Notes: generated by a model from the sequence alone, not told the origin. A stretch of 64,000 nucleotides of DNA from Hyperoplus lanceolatus (GCA_026929865.2 CM049416.1:7014501-7078500), one strand, 5' to 3'. Positions 16,533 through 29,573 are shown, counted from the first letter of the stretch. A program made the numbers and translations.

Positions 16533-17829
16533 GAGAGGCACCTATTTGCAGACCCATGGGGGAAACCATTGAAAGTGGAGCTCCACCGGAAGCTACGCCC
16601 CGAACTCATTTTATTGGTCAGAATTGTAACCTACTCTGAATTTGTTGTCTTCTTTTTGTTTTACTGCCGGAGTTCACCTAGCGGTGAATAATAATACACA
16701 GTTTCCACCGGTTATGGTGCTAGTACACAGTAAAATACGTCAGTTTGTTAAGGGTCCCACGTGGCCAGGACGGTGGTAAAATGTTAAGGTAGAAGATGAA
16801 TGAAGCAACGAAGCTTTGTGTAAATCTTCTAAAATCCGTCTCTTTAATTCACAATTATCACACTAGGTCAATCACATACAAATATAAACTCTTATAAATG
16901 AAACACAAAAAGTGCCACCACATTAAAATAAACAGCTCATTTTAAAAAGCGGGGTGAAAGGCATTAACGTCTGACACATAAGGTGACAGTTTCCATTCTA
17001 GATCCTGATTGATTTATTACCAGATCCCTTGTCCTCTAGTGATCACAGTTTTAATTATTATATCATTTCTATATTCATATTAGGCTATTGCACCATCGAT
17101 GCTCAACTGTGACTTTGTGATCACGCAAATGAACGTAACAATCGTGTGCAGCCGCAGAATTACATTTCAACCAGACATAAATAGCCTATGTTCATATTAG
17201 GCTATTTAACGAGGCTCGTCTGTGACTTTGTGATCACGCAAGTGAACAGTAACGATCGCGTGCAGCCGCAGAATGAGATAGGCTACAATACAATAGGTTT
17301 ATTAATCCGAACACCGTTAGCATTAGCCTGCACTGCTGCAACAAGGCTCCAACTGACACTACGTAAAGGCTATTTACAGCTTCGTTTAAGAGGAAAAGAC
17401 AAGCATTTGTTTCCAGGACTTCTAAGATAAAAGTTCAACTTTTTGTGTTTTATTTATAAGAGTTGATATTTGTATGTGATTGACCTACTTGTGATAATTG
17501 TGAATTAAAGAGACGGATTTCGGAAGATGTACCCAAAGCTTCGTTGCTTCATTCATCTTCTACCTCAACATCTAGGCTACTTTTTACCACCGTCCTGGCC
17601 ACTTGGGACCCTTAACAAACTGACGTATTTTACTGTGTACTAGCATCATAACCGGTGGAAACTGTGTATTATTATTCACCGCTAGGTGAACTCCGGCAGT
17701 AAAACAAAAAGAAGACAACAAATTCAGAGTCGGTTACAATTCTGACCAATGAAATGAGTTCGGGGCGTGGCTTCCGGTGGAGCTCCACTTTCAATGGTTT
17801 CCCCCATGGGTCTGCAAATAGGTACTCTT
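16533..17829. mobile_element. Mutator-like element with ~385-bp inverted arms, TSD GCTATATTT
   Basis: Copies 2 and 3 of the host family lack this block, so it is an insertion into copy 1. The duplicated 9-bp target GCTATATTT is at 16524-16532 and 17830-17838. The inverted arms are 16533-16913 and 17438-17829, starting GAGAGGCACCTATTTGCAGA (left) and AAGAGTACCTATTTGCAGAC (right complement). A 9-bp duplication plus very long inverted repeats is the classical Mutator/MULE signature. The ~520-bp centre has no transposase; instead it holds a segment shared with the Harbinger-like element at 42787-44089. Assignment to MULE is inferred from structure only. Confidence 0.78.
16935..17310 (+). repeat. 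Segment shared with the Harbinger-like element, partly duplicated in tandem
   Basis: From 'ggtgaaaggcattaacg' to 'caataggtttattaatc' this block aligns with about 43392-43690, with the same landmarks in the same order: acataaggtgacagtttcca, ccttgtcctctagtgatcac, tgtgcagccgcagaat, acataaatagcctatgttca. In the MULE copy the 'tgtgactttgtgatcacgca...gcagccgcagaat' unit occurs twice (about 17108-17160 and 17220-17273), once in the Harbinger-like copy. Neither occurrence codes for protein as far as I can see. Confidence 0.75.
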
Positions 17830-17889
17830 GCTATATTTACTATTGAGCAGCTGCGCACGGCAGCCAGCAGCATCACGCTCTCTCGCTTG

Positions 17890-18011
<122 letters not shown>

Positions 18012-19393
18012 AGCCTGTGTGCGCGCAGTTTTGCTGTCTACGTTCCAAAAGCCGGCTCTATTAGGCTACGGACCTGGTTCCGCTATATTCAAACCCCAGA
18101 AATCAATAACGTTTGAGCTTATCGATACCGCTATGGAGTCCAGTAGGTCACATGATGTAATTTTTAATATCTAGTCGGGTCATCTTCAACTAATTAGGCC
18201 TACTTTGGCGATTTATTCCATCAGTGGTCTGCATCATAGACTGTAAAAGTGTTGTACCTTCGACTGTCTTGAAGAAACTCCTTCAACCCGCTTCAACTCT
18301 GTCTCCAAAAAATAAAATAAAAAAAATACGTCCGCTGAGTCGCTGCCGCTGCAGACCATGCTGCAGACGGGCTCAGCACCGTCTCATCATTCATTCATAG
18401 CAGCGGTGATCAACAAACTCAAACGAGAGACTGTGTAGCAAGTCCCGCAGTTAAACAATGTGATAGTTTTTAAATCCATATTAAAATCTGCAGGATAAGA
18501 ACTAGTTGGCTTTAAAAAAAAATCGCAAATGGTTCAAATGTGATGTGTTCAGGTCGGCTCAGTAAAATTATTATTAGGCACAGGTCAATAAAATGACATC
18601 ATGATGTGTTCAAATGTAACATCAAGAAAAAAATAAATTTAAGTTTTTCGTGAGAAGCTTGAATAATACAGTTTGGGTGAAAAACTTGTTTCCCCAGCAA
18701 TATAAAATTATTAGTAGGCCTAAATATGGAATTATGACCTGTTTAAAGTCCTATCCTTAGCTCTTCTAATCTTATAAGCAATTAAAGCAATAATACCAGT
18801 TCTCTTTTAACAAAATAATAGAAAAGTATCGATAAAGATTTGGATTGTGGAATCAATATGAATAGAAATTAATGATCCCCCTCCCTACTTACAGTATAAC
18901 TGGGCAATAGCTTTAACATGGTGGACTTTAATCATTTTATGGCAGACTATCACTTTTTCGCACAATGTGACCGTTTTAAATAAGTAAAATAAGTTACATT
19001 TTTCTGAACACTTTTGTGTGGAAGCTTAACTTCAGCTTGACTCTGAGCTAGACTGAGTTTTCTGAGACCCCCAGAACCAGGCCGGGTGCCTGGCAAAAAG
19101 AGGCCCTTTTACGATGCTGCAGCAGGACCAAGTGCTTGATATAGTGTGATGTCAATATATATAGCCTTATATGAATTGTTGTTGGTTGTATGTGGTCAGG
19201 ATGAGACTAGTAAGCTGGGTTTGCATTTAAGAGATACGGTTCGCTAAAATGTATAATTTAATTAGCCTATATATATCATTGTTTAACAGTTTTTGTTGGG
19301 CAAGTGAACACGACATTCGGACAAGTAAAACATTACCTGTACTTGCCCTATGGGCAAGTGCTTTTGAAACCTTAGTGTCAACCCCTGACTATT

Positions 19394-21924
19394 GGTTACA
19401 TATTTTGGAAAAAATATTCTCTATCGTGTTACTCATATCTTATTTTTCTGATCAGTTAAAAAGGGCAAAGAGCTGGATCACGTTTCAAACCTTCAAATCT
19501 GAAATCACATGTATTCCTGAGACGTAGCTGAGTAGAATGAAAGGCAATGACTCACAACAAAGGAGAGCAAAGCAGGTAGCTCAATAGAACATTTACTAGA
19601 TTGCCCTTTGCCCTTTTGTCACTGCTACCAAGCTTTCCATTCTCACGTTGTGTACTTGATTGATTTCAGACAGAGGCACACAAAAAGGCAGGGGGTCTCT
19701 CACTATTGCAGGTGTATCCAGCTGAATTGCTAAGCAATACAGTTGCTAAACTATTACAGTTCACACAAGAACAAGCTGCAATCAAAATGCTCCAAGTAAT
19801 TTTTCAATTCTAGCCTTTTGGTTAGTTTGAAAGGGATCCTAAAAGGTTTGTTACATGTCTGTGCTGCATCTCACCGATTGAAACCACTGTTTGAATGAAA
19901 AGCTAAACTCCCTTGAACTCTAGCTTACACAAAGTGGAATATTTGTTCTTGAATAGCCGAGACAGTGACGCCATCACTCTATGAGATGACATGTTTACTG
20001 TTTGCCTTGTGTGTTATTGTTTCTCTGCCCACTTTAACTTCCCACATTCTTCTTTAAGGGTTTTGGTAAAATGCTAGAGTAAATAAGAATGGAGCCTGAT
20101 TGGCGAGCTGTAATCTAATCTGGAAAGGAGCTGAGTTGATGAGATGTCGGACTAATTTATATTTGGCAGTAGACGGAGATTGAATATTTCCCCTGGTACT
20201 GTGGGGGCTCCCAGAAGTCCCTGTTCCACAAACAAACGTACATTTCTTTATAGTTCTTTATACTGATTATGTCAATCCAACAACTTGGTGTTGGTGGTTT
20301 GGGATGCAGATGTGTCCCCAGAGAGCAACTGGTGATGAAAGGAACTCTGGGAAAGCTCTGAGAATGGGAACAGTGACCTGACCTCCTGCTCAGGAAGTGG
20401 TTTATGTGCTATTGTAGCTAATTTGTCTGTTCTTAGCATCAGGATTTTCCCTTCTCGGTGTATCTTATTTCACATCATGATTATTTTAATTTTTTTAGAT
20501 GTATTCCTGCATCACCTTATATGAATACAAATATTAACAAATAAATAAAAAAGGCTTTACAGACGCTCAGAGCGGCAGAACTACCTAATGATTCTCTAAT
20601 GTTCTCAGTTTGTGCTGAGACGATTTGCAGAAAATCACAAATCAATAATCGCTGCACAAAGTGGGACAATCTATATGCTCACTCAAAACATATCTGCTAA
20701 TAAGTGGTGAGGATATTGATTAGAGTTGAGGTTAGCTTAAAACGAATTGCATAGTCATTGAAGCTAGTAATGAGTCTTACAATCTCAAACTTCTTGCCAT
20801 GATTGGAAGAACATGTGGGATTTGTAGTGTTAAGGACAATGTGTCTAGGTCATGTTCATGGCATAATGGTGAAAGATTCCTGCTAGCATCATATTTCTCA
20901 GTTCAAGCTTTTGGGGCCACACTGTGTGTAAATAGTTTCTTCTTATCCGCCAACACAGCAGCAGGTCAGCATTAGTCTTAAAAAATCCAATTAAAATGCT
21001 ATTAAACTCTGGAAACAGATTGTTTGTTGATTCATTCTCTTCAATTCACGTAAATTTAAACCATGACAAAAACGGCATTACCTACCAGCAGAGGAGCACT
21101 TTTACAACAAGTCTGATAAAAACACTCAGCACAAGCAAACACCAGAAATCAGACAATGCGATATACACTATTTTTAAATATGTATGTTATTGTGGTTAAG
21201 CTATAGCCAAAACAAATTACACTTATTCCACTGGAGTCAAAAGCTGAGATCTGCTACTGAGATATGTTGGCAAGTTACATCAGCTTTAGCAGAAGATGTC
21301 AGTTCATCAAGATTGGTATTTTTCAACTACCGATAACAATAAGGTAAAAATCAATAAAAAGAAACATTAATACATTTCCCTTGATATAGCAAGTGGTTTG
21401 CTTAGCTGTCCACAGTTAGGTGAAAGACAAGTTGTACAGTCACAGATGTGGGCAGCAACAGTGAAGTTTTGCTTGATTTTTTGTTTAGTTTTGTAACAAC
21501 ATTTAAATAAGGTATGTTTACTCAATAATAATACTCAATAATTTGTTGTTACCAAATAATTGTTGGTACCATTTGGCTTTTGCTTTCAGCTTTTTAAGTC
21601 AGACCCAGTCTAACCATTGCCCCTCCAGTCTTATCTACACAGCTGTCCTATATGACATGAACGGACATGACATGAACACAATAGGTACCCAACTTGACTG
21701 CAGCTGCACAGCACAGAGCGTTCTACTTGTCAGCCAGTAAAGCAGTGTTTTTGTGGCTGAAGGGAACCAAAGACCCATGGGTGTCCGTCTGATGTCTGTG
21801 GGGAATCAATAGAAACTGTTCAATGAGTAACACAGTGTCGGCTCAGAACAGGGCATGGGTGCCACTAATTGCTCTGTCTTTGTTTGCAATTAGTCCAACA
21901 TTCTGCTTCCAATGTGATTGGGTC
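19394..21924. other. Unannotated intron-like stretch
   Basis: About 2.5 kb of AT-rich sequence with no supported gene, RNA or element borders. Small open frames at 20996-21199 and 21543-21740 show no recognisable domain. Confidence 0.45.
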
Positions 21925-21932
21925 ATTGTGGA

Positions 21933-23141
21933 CAGGGCCGACGGACTGGGTAGAAAAGTGATACAGTCGTGGGGGGGCCCAAGGCAGAGGGGGGCCCATA
22001 TTTTTTTTTTTTTTTAACAAGCTAAATGTGTGGCCCCGATCTTTGAAGGCCCTGAACAATGCCATTCCAAAAAAATAATAATTGACTGGCTCGTGATTGG
22101 CCCCTGACCCTTGCAAGGAGATCAGGGGCCTGCGCATGACTAAGCCATGTATGCGGTAGAGTAAGCAGGAGCAAGCCAACATTGAATTGAACTGGTGGCG
22201 AAAATAAACGCAGCGATGTTTCTATGGGGATATTTAGCTGTACAGAAATAAGTGCTGGCAAAGCTAGGACAGTTTAAGCTCCACATCACTGTGGCAACAC
22301 AACCTATCTATCAGCACAGACAGCGCAAAGAAAAGTCTGATGAATACATGAGAGTGATGGCCCCTGTAAGTTTCAGTAAGTTTAAAGAAGTGCCACACTG
22401 TTACTGTCTTTGAAATGCATTTAGACATTTTAAGGGGAAAACACATTGTATTTATTATTTCAACTATTGAGTTATTTGTAGAACAGCATGCTAGTGTAGG
22501 CCAACAAGATGGATTTTCTGAATTTTCAATGCTGCTTTATTTTTATGTTTTAAATTGGGAAAGACATGTTCCAAAACAACCTGTATTTAAAAAGAAATCA
22601 AGCAAGTAGGCTAATAATAACCATTAATCAATTATAGGCTATCGCATCACAGTAGGCCTATTGTCCACAATAATCACAGCCCCCCATCTATAAAGGAACT
22701 TTAAAAAGTTTAATTTGCACTTGATGTGCCTACACCAGTGTATGGTCTATTATTTGTATTTAGTGTGTCTGCATAGTATTGCACAAAAACAGTAGAAGTT
22801 TTCTTTAATTGTGTTTTGTACTGTCTGTAAAATTATACTTGCACATAGCAAACAAAATTGCACATCTGTATTCAAATAAACAGTTGTTTATTTCTATAAT
22901 GCGCATTAGCATCTTTGAGCAAAATACCCCCAAAATTTTCGCCTCCTGTGACCCTGCCCAGTGACCGCCTTGACTAAGACATTATGGGGGAAACACCGGT
23001 AAAAGTAATGATTTGGTCATTCATCAGATGAAATATTGTGGAGTTGTCTGGCTCAGAGAGACATGTGTATTGTAAGACCGCTTTTCAGGGGGCCCATCAG
23101 GACTTTTTATATAGGGCCCAGAATTTGGTGCTACGCCCCTG
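21933..23141. mobile_element. Non-autonomous hAT-like element, 1.2 kb, TSD ATTGTGGA
   Basis: Starts CAGGGCCGACGGAC at 21933 and ends CTACGCCCCTG at 23141 (inverted CAGGGGCGTAG). The perfect 8-bp duplication ATTGTGGA lies at 21925-21932 and 23142-23149. Both ends are followed inward by 'gggggcccc' type runs (about 21970-22000 and 23088-23117). The termini are imperfect inverted repeats. The body has no transposase. AT-rich interior frames on both strands are not coding. The clean duplication makes the borders firm. Confidence 0.88.
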
Positions 23142-23149
23142 ATTGTGGA

Positions 23150-25789
23150 CAAAGGTGGCGTTTGGCTTACACCTTATGTGGGTGTTGTGTTTGATGTAAA
23201 TATATAAACTCCTTTATCCATCCACTTAGAGAGCACCTGTGGAGTTTGGGCTTAGGTGAAATCGAATGAGTTTTTATAACGCTGACTACGGCTGCAGTGT
23301 TTGTTTGGAAATATCAGGTTGTTTAAACCAACTTGCAACTTGAGAATTTGAGAAACACAATAGCTCAACTCTGGAAGGTGACACGGTATTGATATTGTCA
23401 GCATACCAGATACCAGATATTAAATAGCAACAGCTCCAGTAAGCATGGCAGGGAGTAGAACAGGGTATAAACACCAACAGTGGCTCCTCCTCCAAGTTTT
23501 GCCCTAACACTAGTCTTTTTGTCAGGGTTTTTGCAATAAACATGTCATTGCCACTGGTTGTGATGACGAGGCGAAAGGAGGGGTTATTGCATTAAAAAGA
23601 AAAATTGTATGCCAGTTGTGAAGTTTCAAATCAGGGATCATTCAAGATGCTACCAACAGTTGTTTAGTGATCCGTACAGATTTTGTCTGTTTTTGGAAAG
23701 CCCTACTAAAGTCCTACTCATACTAATTTTGAGTTATTTGTCAATTTGAGTATGCTGTGGATGAGTATTTACTTCCGGGAAGATTTTTTTGTGTATGGAT
23801 AGGTTACTTTTCCTACTAATTTTTTTAAAAATCCTTTATTGATTCTGTATACTTCAGTGTAAACGTCTGAATGTTAAATGCATCAATCTGGTGCACTTTG
23901 AGAGAAAAAAATAAAGAGGCTAAATCTGATGATTTTTGTGGTCTGTAAACAGCTGTCGGTGTGTTCTGTCTAGAAGCCTTTAATAATAATAATAATGAAA
24001 AAAAGACCCTTTCAAAAGGGGCATGTTAAGTAAGAGGCCAAAGGGGCAGGTGATTGAGCACCACCAGGGGTCTATCTGTGCACGTGCCTGAGTCCCATAG
24101 TAGCAACTTGTGTCACTTGTCAACTATATTGCATGTCCAAATTTGTTATGACACATCTTAATGCACCCTTTTGAAATAATGAATATGTGCCGAATATACA
24201 TAAATATAACTGTTCAATTAAAAAAGACCATAACTAGTAATATGAGGTTTTCCACACAAAACATAATTATTTGTTTTTACCAGCACTATTATCAGCTTTC
24301 ACTTATTGAATGGCCTGTGTTTGTGATCCGGTCAGCTTATTGATACAGTGCACGCTATTCCCTCTGCAAACCTTTAGTAAAATTTGGGCCACAACATCCA
24401 TATTGACGCTCGTTAACAAAGGCTTCTCTCTTCCATGTGCACATTTCTTCCAATGGCTGTGAAAAGCAGGAGATACAGTTACCTCTATTAGCAGGAAAAG
24501 GTCTTCACACCCCATTGGTTGTTCTGTCTGGAATTCAGGCCACTTAGGCAAGAAACCCTGCAAAATAACCTCAGTGGGCAATTCAGCCCATAACAAGAGA
24601 AGTTAATGTGCCTGTCAGACTGCCTTCTAAGTGGCATGACAAATGATCTGCTGTTGTTCTACTTTCACTGCATTCAGGAAATAATTGAAAGTTGCCTGAA
24701 ACACATTGTGTGTTAGGAAAGAAATGGAAATGTGGTTAGCTAAGGAGAAATATCAACAAAACAGGGTTAACAGACCACTTCAAAGAGGGAAAAAAAATTA
24801 TTGACCTGTGTCATAAGTGTCACATAAGACCCATCTCTCTCTCTAAAATTGTATTGAGTTTTTTCACTGGGATCATGCTAAAAGAAAAAACAAACTGATG
24901 TAACAGTGTGAGGTAAAAGGAAACTTTTGTCTCTTAAAAAAAGGACTATATTTAAGTTTTCTATAGCTACTTTGTTTGTGCGAATGACAAATTGAAAAAC
25001 TTAGGCACAATACTAAACGCTGCCCTGAGCTTGAGTTCTTTAAGAGCGTAATGAAACGTGGCAGCAACACTCTGGCCAACATAATAGGCTTTCTTTCCGA
25101 TCCCTGTCGTGGCTAATTATGAAGAGAAAACAGACCTGGTCGAGATGGATGTTTTTCCCTCCCCTTGGTTTAAAGGGAAAGCATTTTCCCTTTTGTTTAT
25201 TTTCTACACGCAGCAGCCCACTAAGTTGACATGAGGACATAGATACAAGCTCTGTCTTAAGTGGATCACTCAGGCCCATTTGAAGTCTCTCAGGCAAACA
25301 GAGAGAAGAGTACTGAAATTGTGAACACTTGGTTGTTGGTGTGTGTTAGAAAAGAAAGAAAGAGAAAAAGTTAAAAAGGGTTACTATAAATGGTCTGCGA
25401 AAGTCTAATTATTGTATTTATTTCACACGAAGTTTGAAACATGTGGGCACAATGGTGCACAAGATAAAGAAAGGATGGAATGATCAATCATTTTCTTATC
25501 TTTACGTGCTTTTTGGAAGTTAGTGAGACCCTGTATCCTTTGAAAAACCTATTAAGGAATGTTTCCTCCTTAACAATTTAAAGTTGAATTCATGAATAAT
25601 AAAAACCACCCTTGTCCAACTCACTTAAAGATGTTGTATGTAAAGATGTAACAGGAATTTGTATTCTCTTTGTTAACTGCTTTGCCATTTCTAACTTATT
25701 AGCCAATAGTTACCCATGTGTTTTTGTTGCTACAGCCTGACTTGGTCAGACCAGTAGCTTTAAGGGCAGGTATGCTTCTTTAGAAGTGC
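23150..25789. other. Unannotated intron-like stretch with small element remnants
   Basis: Mostly featureless. At 23880-23912 'catcaatctggtgcactttgagag' resembles 11345-11375 inside the CAGTGTTTCCC element, so 23.87-24.11 kb is probably an eroded relative. It is followed by (AAT)n at about 23981 and a 'caccaggggtctatctgtgc' block. No coding sequence supported. Confidence 0.45.
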
Positions 25790-25793
25790 TTAA

Positions 25794-26694
25794 AGTAGCT
25801 CCGAGTAACATTTAAATATCTTTTAAACAGCCTCACGTTTCCTCTCATAATCAGAAATTACCTTTAACAGCAAATGAGACCATCAGTGCAAAGAAAGACG
25901 TTTTTATATAGTTTTTATTACTGCTTTTGGTCTGGTCGTACACCCAGTCCGATTTTCGGTTCGCTCGTTCAGGCTCTATGGTCACATATCCGTATTGGTC
26001 GCAGATTTCAGTGTGGCGCTGCAACGCGATTTGAGAAGCCTATCCCTCCAGGTGAGGGAAGGGGAGCGGGAGCCTTGTTTGAGACAGTTATTTGTCGTTA
26101 TAATGACTGATAACGGGGCTGAACCATCAAAGAAAAAAAGAAAATGCAATGAAGAAAAGCTAAAAGGGAGAGTGATAGGCGGGCGGAAGGGTGTTGCCAA
26201 GCAACGTATATACACAATTTCACAGGAGCGAATTAGACTGCAGTGTTTACTCCTAAATGAATGAGCAGTAGCCTACTAAAACAAAGTTTACTTTGCCTCA
26301 CCAGCATCATCAGATGACCATTATTCATCTGAAATAGTCATTATTTACAACAACATAAACACATTACCTCATCGTGATCCATACTAACTGCGGTCTCTCG
26401 TTCATTCGCTTTGTGTGAGGACACGGACTCTTTCAGCTCCGTGAGAGGTGACACTGCATCAACTCATTGCTATCAGGTGTGTGTAGCACTGACTGGCATT
26501 AGTTGATGCTGTGTCACTAACCACTCTCACGGAGCCGAAAAGAGTCCGGTGCCCTCACACTTTCAACACACGGACATGCACTATATTGCTTCCTGATCAT
26601 TTGAATCTCGCACGCCCGGCACGCGCTAGAAAACAGCTTCACGACAGCTGGCGTCCAAAGGGGCCGCCAACGTGCCATGTTACTCGTAGTGGCT
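25794..26694. mobile_element. TTAA-flanked element, copy A
   Basis: The ends are AGTAGCTCCGAGTAACA at 25794 and TTACTCGTAGTGGCT at 26694, an imperfect inverted repeat. TTAA flanks both sides (25790-25793 and 26695-26698). TTAA targets are used by piggyBac and Kolobok elements; which one applies cannot be decided without a transposase. About 26413-26566 forms an internal hairpin: 'gtgtgagg...cggactctttcagctccgtgagag' is followed by its near complement ending 'gtgccctcacac'. The second copy is at 54180-55465. The coding-like A-rich phrase near 26120-26160 (KKKRKCNEEKLKGR) has no recognised function. Confidence 0.75.
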
Positions 26695-26698
26695 TTAA

Positions 26699-27542
26699 GG
26701 GATGGTTGAATAGCTTCAATAGCTAGTGTATTTACCAAAATGTGTTAAAATATATTTTTTTCTTTGATAACATGTATTATTGACTTTCTCTGGGAAAGAA
26801 TACATGGCATGTTTGCCTATATAATGAATATTAGGTAGCCTTTTATATTAGATAATGTTCTGATTCTGTTGTGAGTGTATAAGAATCTCTGTGGCATCCT
26901 TTCCAGACTTTCTTCAAAACCCCCCGCATTACAGTCCATGTTGCAAAATTAAGGTTTATTTTTTATTTTTATTTTTTTTATACAAATGGCACACAGTTTG
27001 TTTGGTGTTTGGCTCTGCAGGATACTCAGGTAATGGACTCCTTATTTTGTCTGACTTAGGGACTTTAACATTTCCGTGTGGCGGATTATTTTCTTGATCT
27101 TAAAACCTTTAATGGAGTGAGTCACTGACCTTCCGGGGATGTTGTTTTTGTAATTTGTGATGAAGGCTGTTGCCGTAAAGAGCGGCCTAACTATTATGTA
27201 GAGAATCAGCAAATGATCAACTTTGGGAGCCGTTTCATCATGAAGGCAGCTTGAACTATATGTTCTATTGGCATTTAAATGAGAGGTGTAATAAAGTGGT
27301 TTTGTTCTAGTAGACATGGTGGATGAGCATATTAGGACAGCAGTTACAATTCCCAAATATTCAGCATAATAATTTACTGATGTTATGAAATCCACATTAA
27401 GGCAGTATACAGTAAAGCAAAATCCTCTTATTTCACATACATTCCACAAAATATTTTCTGCAAACCATTAAGACTAAAATGCCAAGTTTGTCTTTTGCCA
27501 ATTTCATATTCTGAATATGTTATTTTCTGTTGTTCTATTCAG
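26699..27542. other. rerg: rerg intron, sequence left of the first visible exon
   Basis: AT-rich intronic sequence ending in the acceptor ttctgttgttctattcag at 27542, which has a good pyrimidine tract. Nothing else recognised. Confidence 0.7.
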
Positions 27543-27599
27543 CTTTGGTGGTGAGATTTCTGACCAGACGCTTCATTTGGGAGTACGACCCGACACTTG
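27543..27599 (+). CDS. rerg: RERG small GTPase, internal coding exon (about residues 21-39)
   Basis: The 57-bp exon has acceptor cag at 27542 and donor gtaag at 27600. Read from the second base (phase 1, the first base of the Ala codon being in the previous exon) it encodes (A)LVVRFLTRRFIWEYDPTL, ending one base into the Glu codon. This is the segment after the P-loop of RERG, a cytosolic Ras-family GTPase first described as an estrogen-regulated growth inhibitor. It includes the switch I sequence EYDPT. The preceding exon, which should hold the start codon and the GRAGVGKS-type P-loop, was not found in 1-27542. Identity rests on this exon together with the next two, which join in frame. Confidence 0.93.
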
Positions 27600-29102
27600 G
27601 TAAGAAAAACATACATCTGTTTCGTGCTGTTATTACAACCACATGTCACATGTTCATTACAGCATATTCCAAAAATGTCAAAACTACCTTTATGGATTTA
27701 TATACAAACAAATTCTCTGAAATGTTTTTGCTATACCAGCCGTGTATGTAAAATATACGAGAAAATCAACCATGCACTGAATTAAATGTATTTTGGCTAT
27801 TACAAAAGCATAACTCAAAATGATGCAATTAGATTTGATGCCTTCATCAGTGCATAATACAGAATTTGCCATTTGAATACTGATGGAGATTGAGCCAATT
27901 CCTGACACTCTAATCATGGCTCACAAATGTATCACATCTCGTCTGTAAGGTGCTTTTCCTATTCTGGCTGTACACGGCAGGTCAGACTCTCTGACATACT
28001 CACATGGTGCCCTTAACAAAACCATGTCTGTTTTTAGCAATAAGACGTGCGGCAGCTCAGAAGAGTGCAATTACCAGCAAAAACAAGCTACACTTGAGAG
28101 CATATTCTCTATTATTTAATCAATCACCTCTGCGTGCAACTACGAGATGATCGCAATTTGGTAAGCTAATATGCCCACCGCATCACATCACAATATATAG
28201 CTGGGATACTTTTGAGATACTTTCTGTAGGAGCAAAACAGGGAAAAAAAATTCTTACAGTTTATGTTCAGCATAGACGGAAGTTTAATTCATAGCATGGG
28301 TACCTAGTTACTCACATGTTTTTAGAAATAGATTCAGTCCTATCCTGAAAATATAGCACATCAGCAATATCCTACTAACCCCTTGCATTTTTGCAATGTA
28401 GTGTATTGTTATTATGTATACCATATTCATACACCATGTGTACTGCATAAATCCCACGTGTGAATTGTTTTGCACAAAAAGGGAAAAAAAGCAGAAAAGA
28501 GCGATATCTGCATTCTTGGTTACCACAAGAGTCTGCCTCACAACCAAGAAAGCACAGCTTGAGGTGCATAATCGGCACCGTTGGAGGGTGTCAGACTGCC
28601 CCGCTGAAATTACCCATGAAGTGGTTGACACGTTATCAAAATCCTATTATGGGCAAATCCCACAGGTGTGTGCGTGTGTTGGGAGGGGGGCTTAGAAACG
28701 CAAGATTACTGCAAGAACTTGTGCTGCACTTAATATTTCTCAATATGCCTTACAGTATCTACAGCTCACCATTCATCTCCATTTAGCTAACTACTTCTTA
28801 TTTTGATCAAGGGTCATAAATAAGCTCAGATGTTCTTTCCTACAATGAGAAATGATTGGTGATCCCAGACAGTCCTTTCAATGGAGGGACAGGCAATCAC
28901 ATGCCATGAAGGTTTTTTTGTTTTTGTAGGAATCCATTCCAACCAAACACCATGCCAGATTTAACCGATTAGCACATATTCATCTGTTCTCTGTAAGAAT
29001 GCTTCAGCATGTCCTGGGTCTGCCCTAACAGAGTTGTCTAGCATGCCTCTAAAGGCTGGCACCCAATGCACATCAACTGGCTTAATAAAATGTGAAGTTT
29101 CC
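27600..29102. other. rerg: rerg intron
   Basis: Start of the ~10.1-kb intron between the exons ending at 27599 and starting at 37653. No further gene or repeat recognised in this part. Open frames near 28308-28786 overlap on both strands and are not coding. Confidence 0.6.
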
Positions 29103-29180
29103 TTTTTTTTTTTTTTTAGATATTTTTTTGGCATTTTTATGATTTATTGATAGTGTAGAGACAGAGTTGAGAAGTTTCCT
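29103..29180 (-). repeat. 3' fragment of a tRNA-SINE
   Basis: The minus strand reads a CT-rich block, 'ctacactatcaataaatcataaaaatgcc' and a poly-A tail, matching the 3' end of the SINE at 1383-1578. The tRNA-related head is missing, so it is a 5'-truncated insertion. Confidence 0.7.
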
Positions 29181-29499
29181 TTTTGACTGGTGAGCCCACT
29201 ATCAGAAAACACAGAACATGGACACAGTTGCTTTCTGGAAAAAAGTTTTAACAATTCTCAATGAAATATAGAACTCAAAAGGGAAATTACCATGACATTT
29301 TGTCAGAAAGCATAAAGGCTGAATTGAGAAATAAAAGACTATTCACATTTAAAATCTTACGATAAAACAAAGTCAGGTTTATTTATATGGTCTTACTTCT
29401 ACTACTTGTAAAAGATAGAGTACAGGGGTTGACACTAAGGTTTCAAAAGCACTTGCCCAAATGTCGTGTTCACTTGCACAAAAAAACTGTTCAACAATT

Positions 29500-29573
29500 T
29501 TTATTTTTATTTAACCAGGAAAGTCCCATTGAGATTAAAAACCTCTTTTTCAAGGGAGTCCTGGCCAAGAGGC
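29500..29573 (-). repeat. Short retroelement 3' end
   Basis: The minus strand reads '...ctcaatgggactttcctgg' followed by a tail of the type taaataaaaataaaaa. The block interrupts hAT-like copy 2 between sequences that are adjacent in copy 1 (caa / atgatatata), so it is a 74-bp insertion. This 3' end is common in fish genomes. I cannot name the parent LINE or SINE. Confidence 0.6.

Noticed and set aside
27042-27449. 135-codon minus-strand frame next to a rerg exon
   Set aside because: AT-rich composition, no motif, antisense to an intron.
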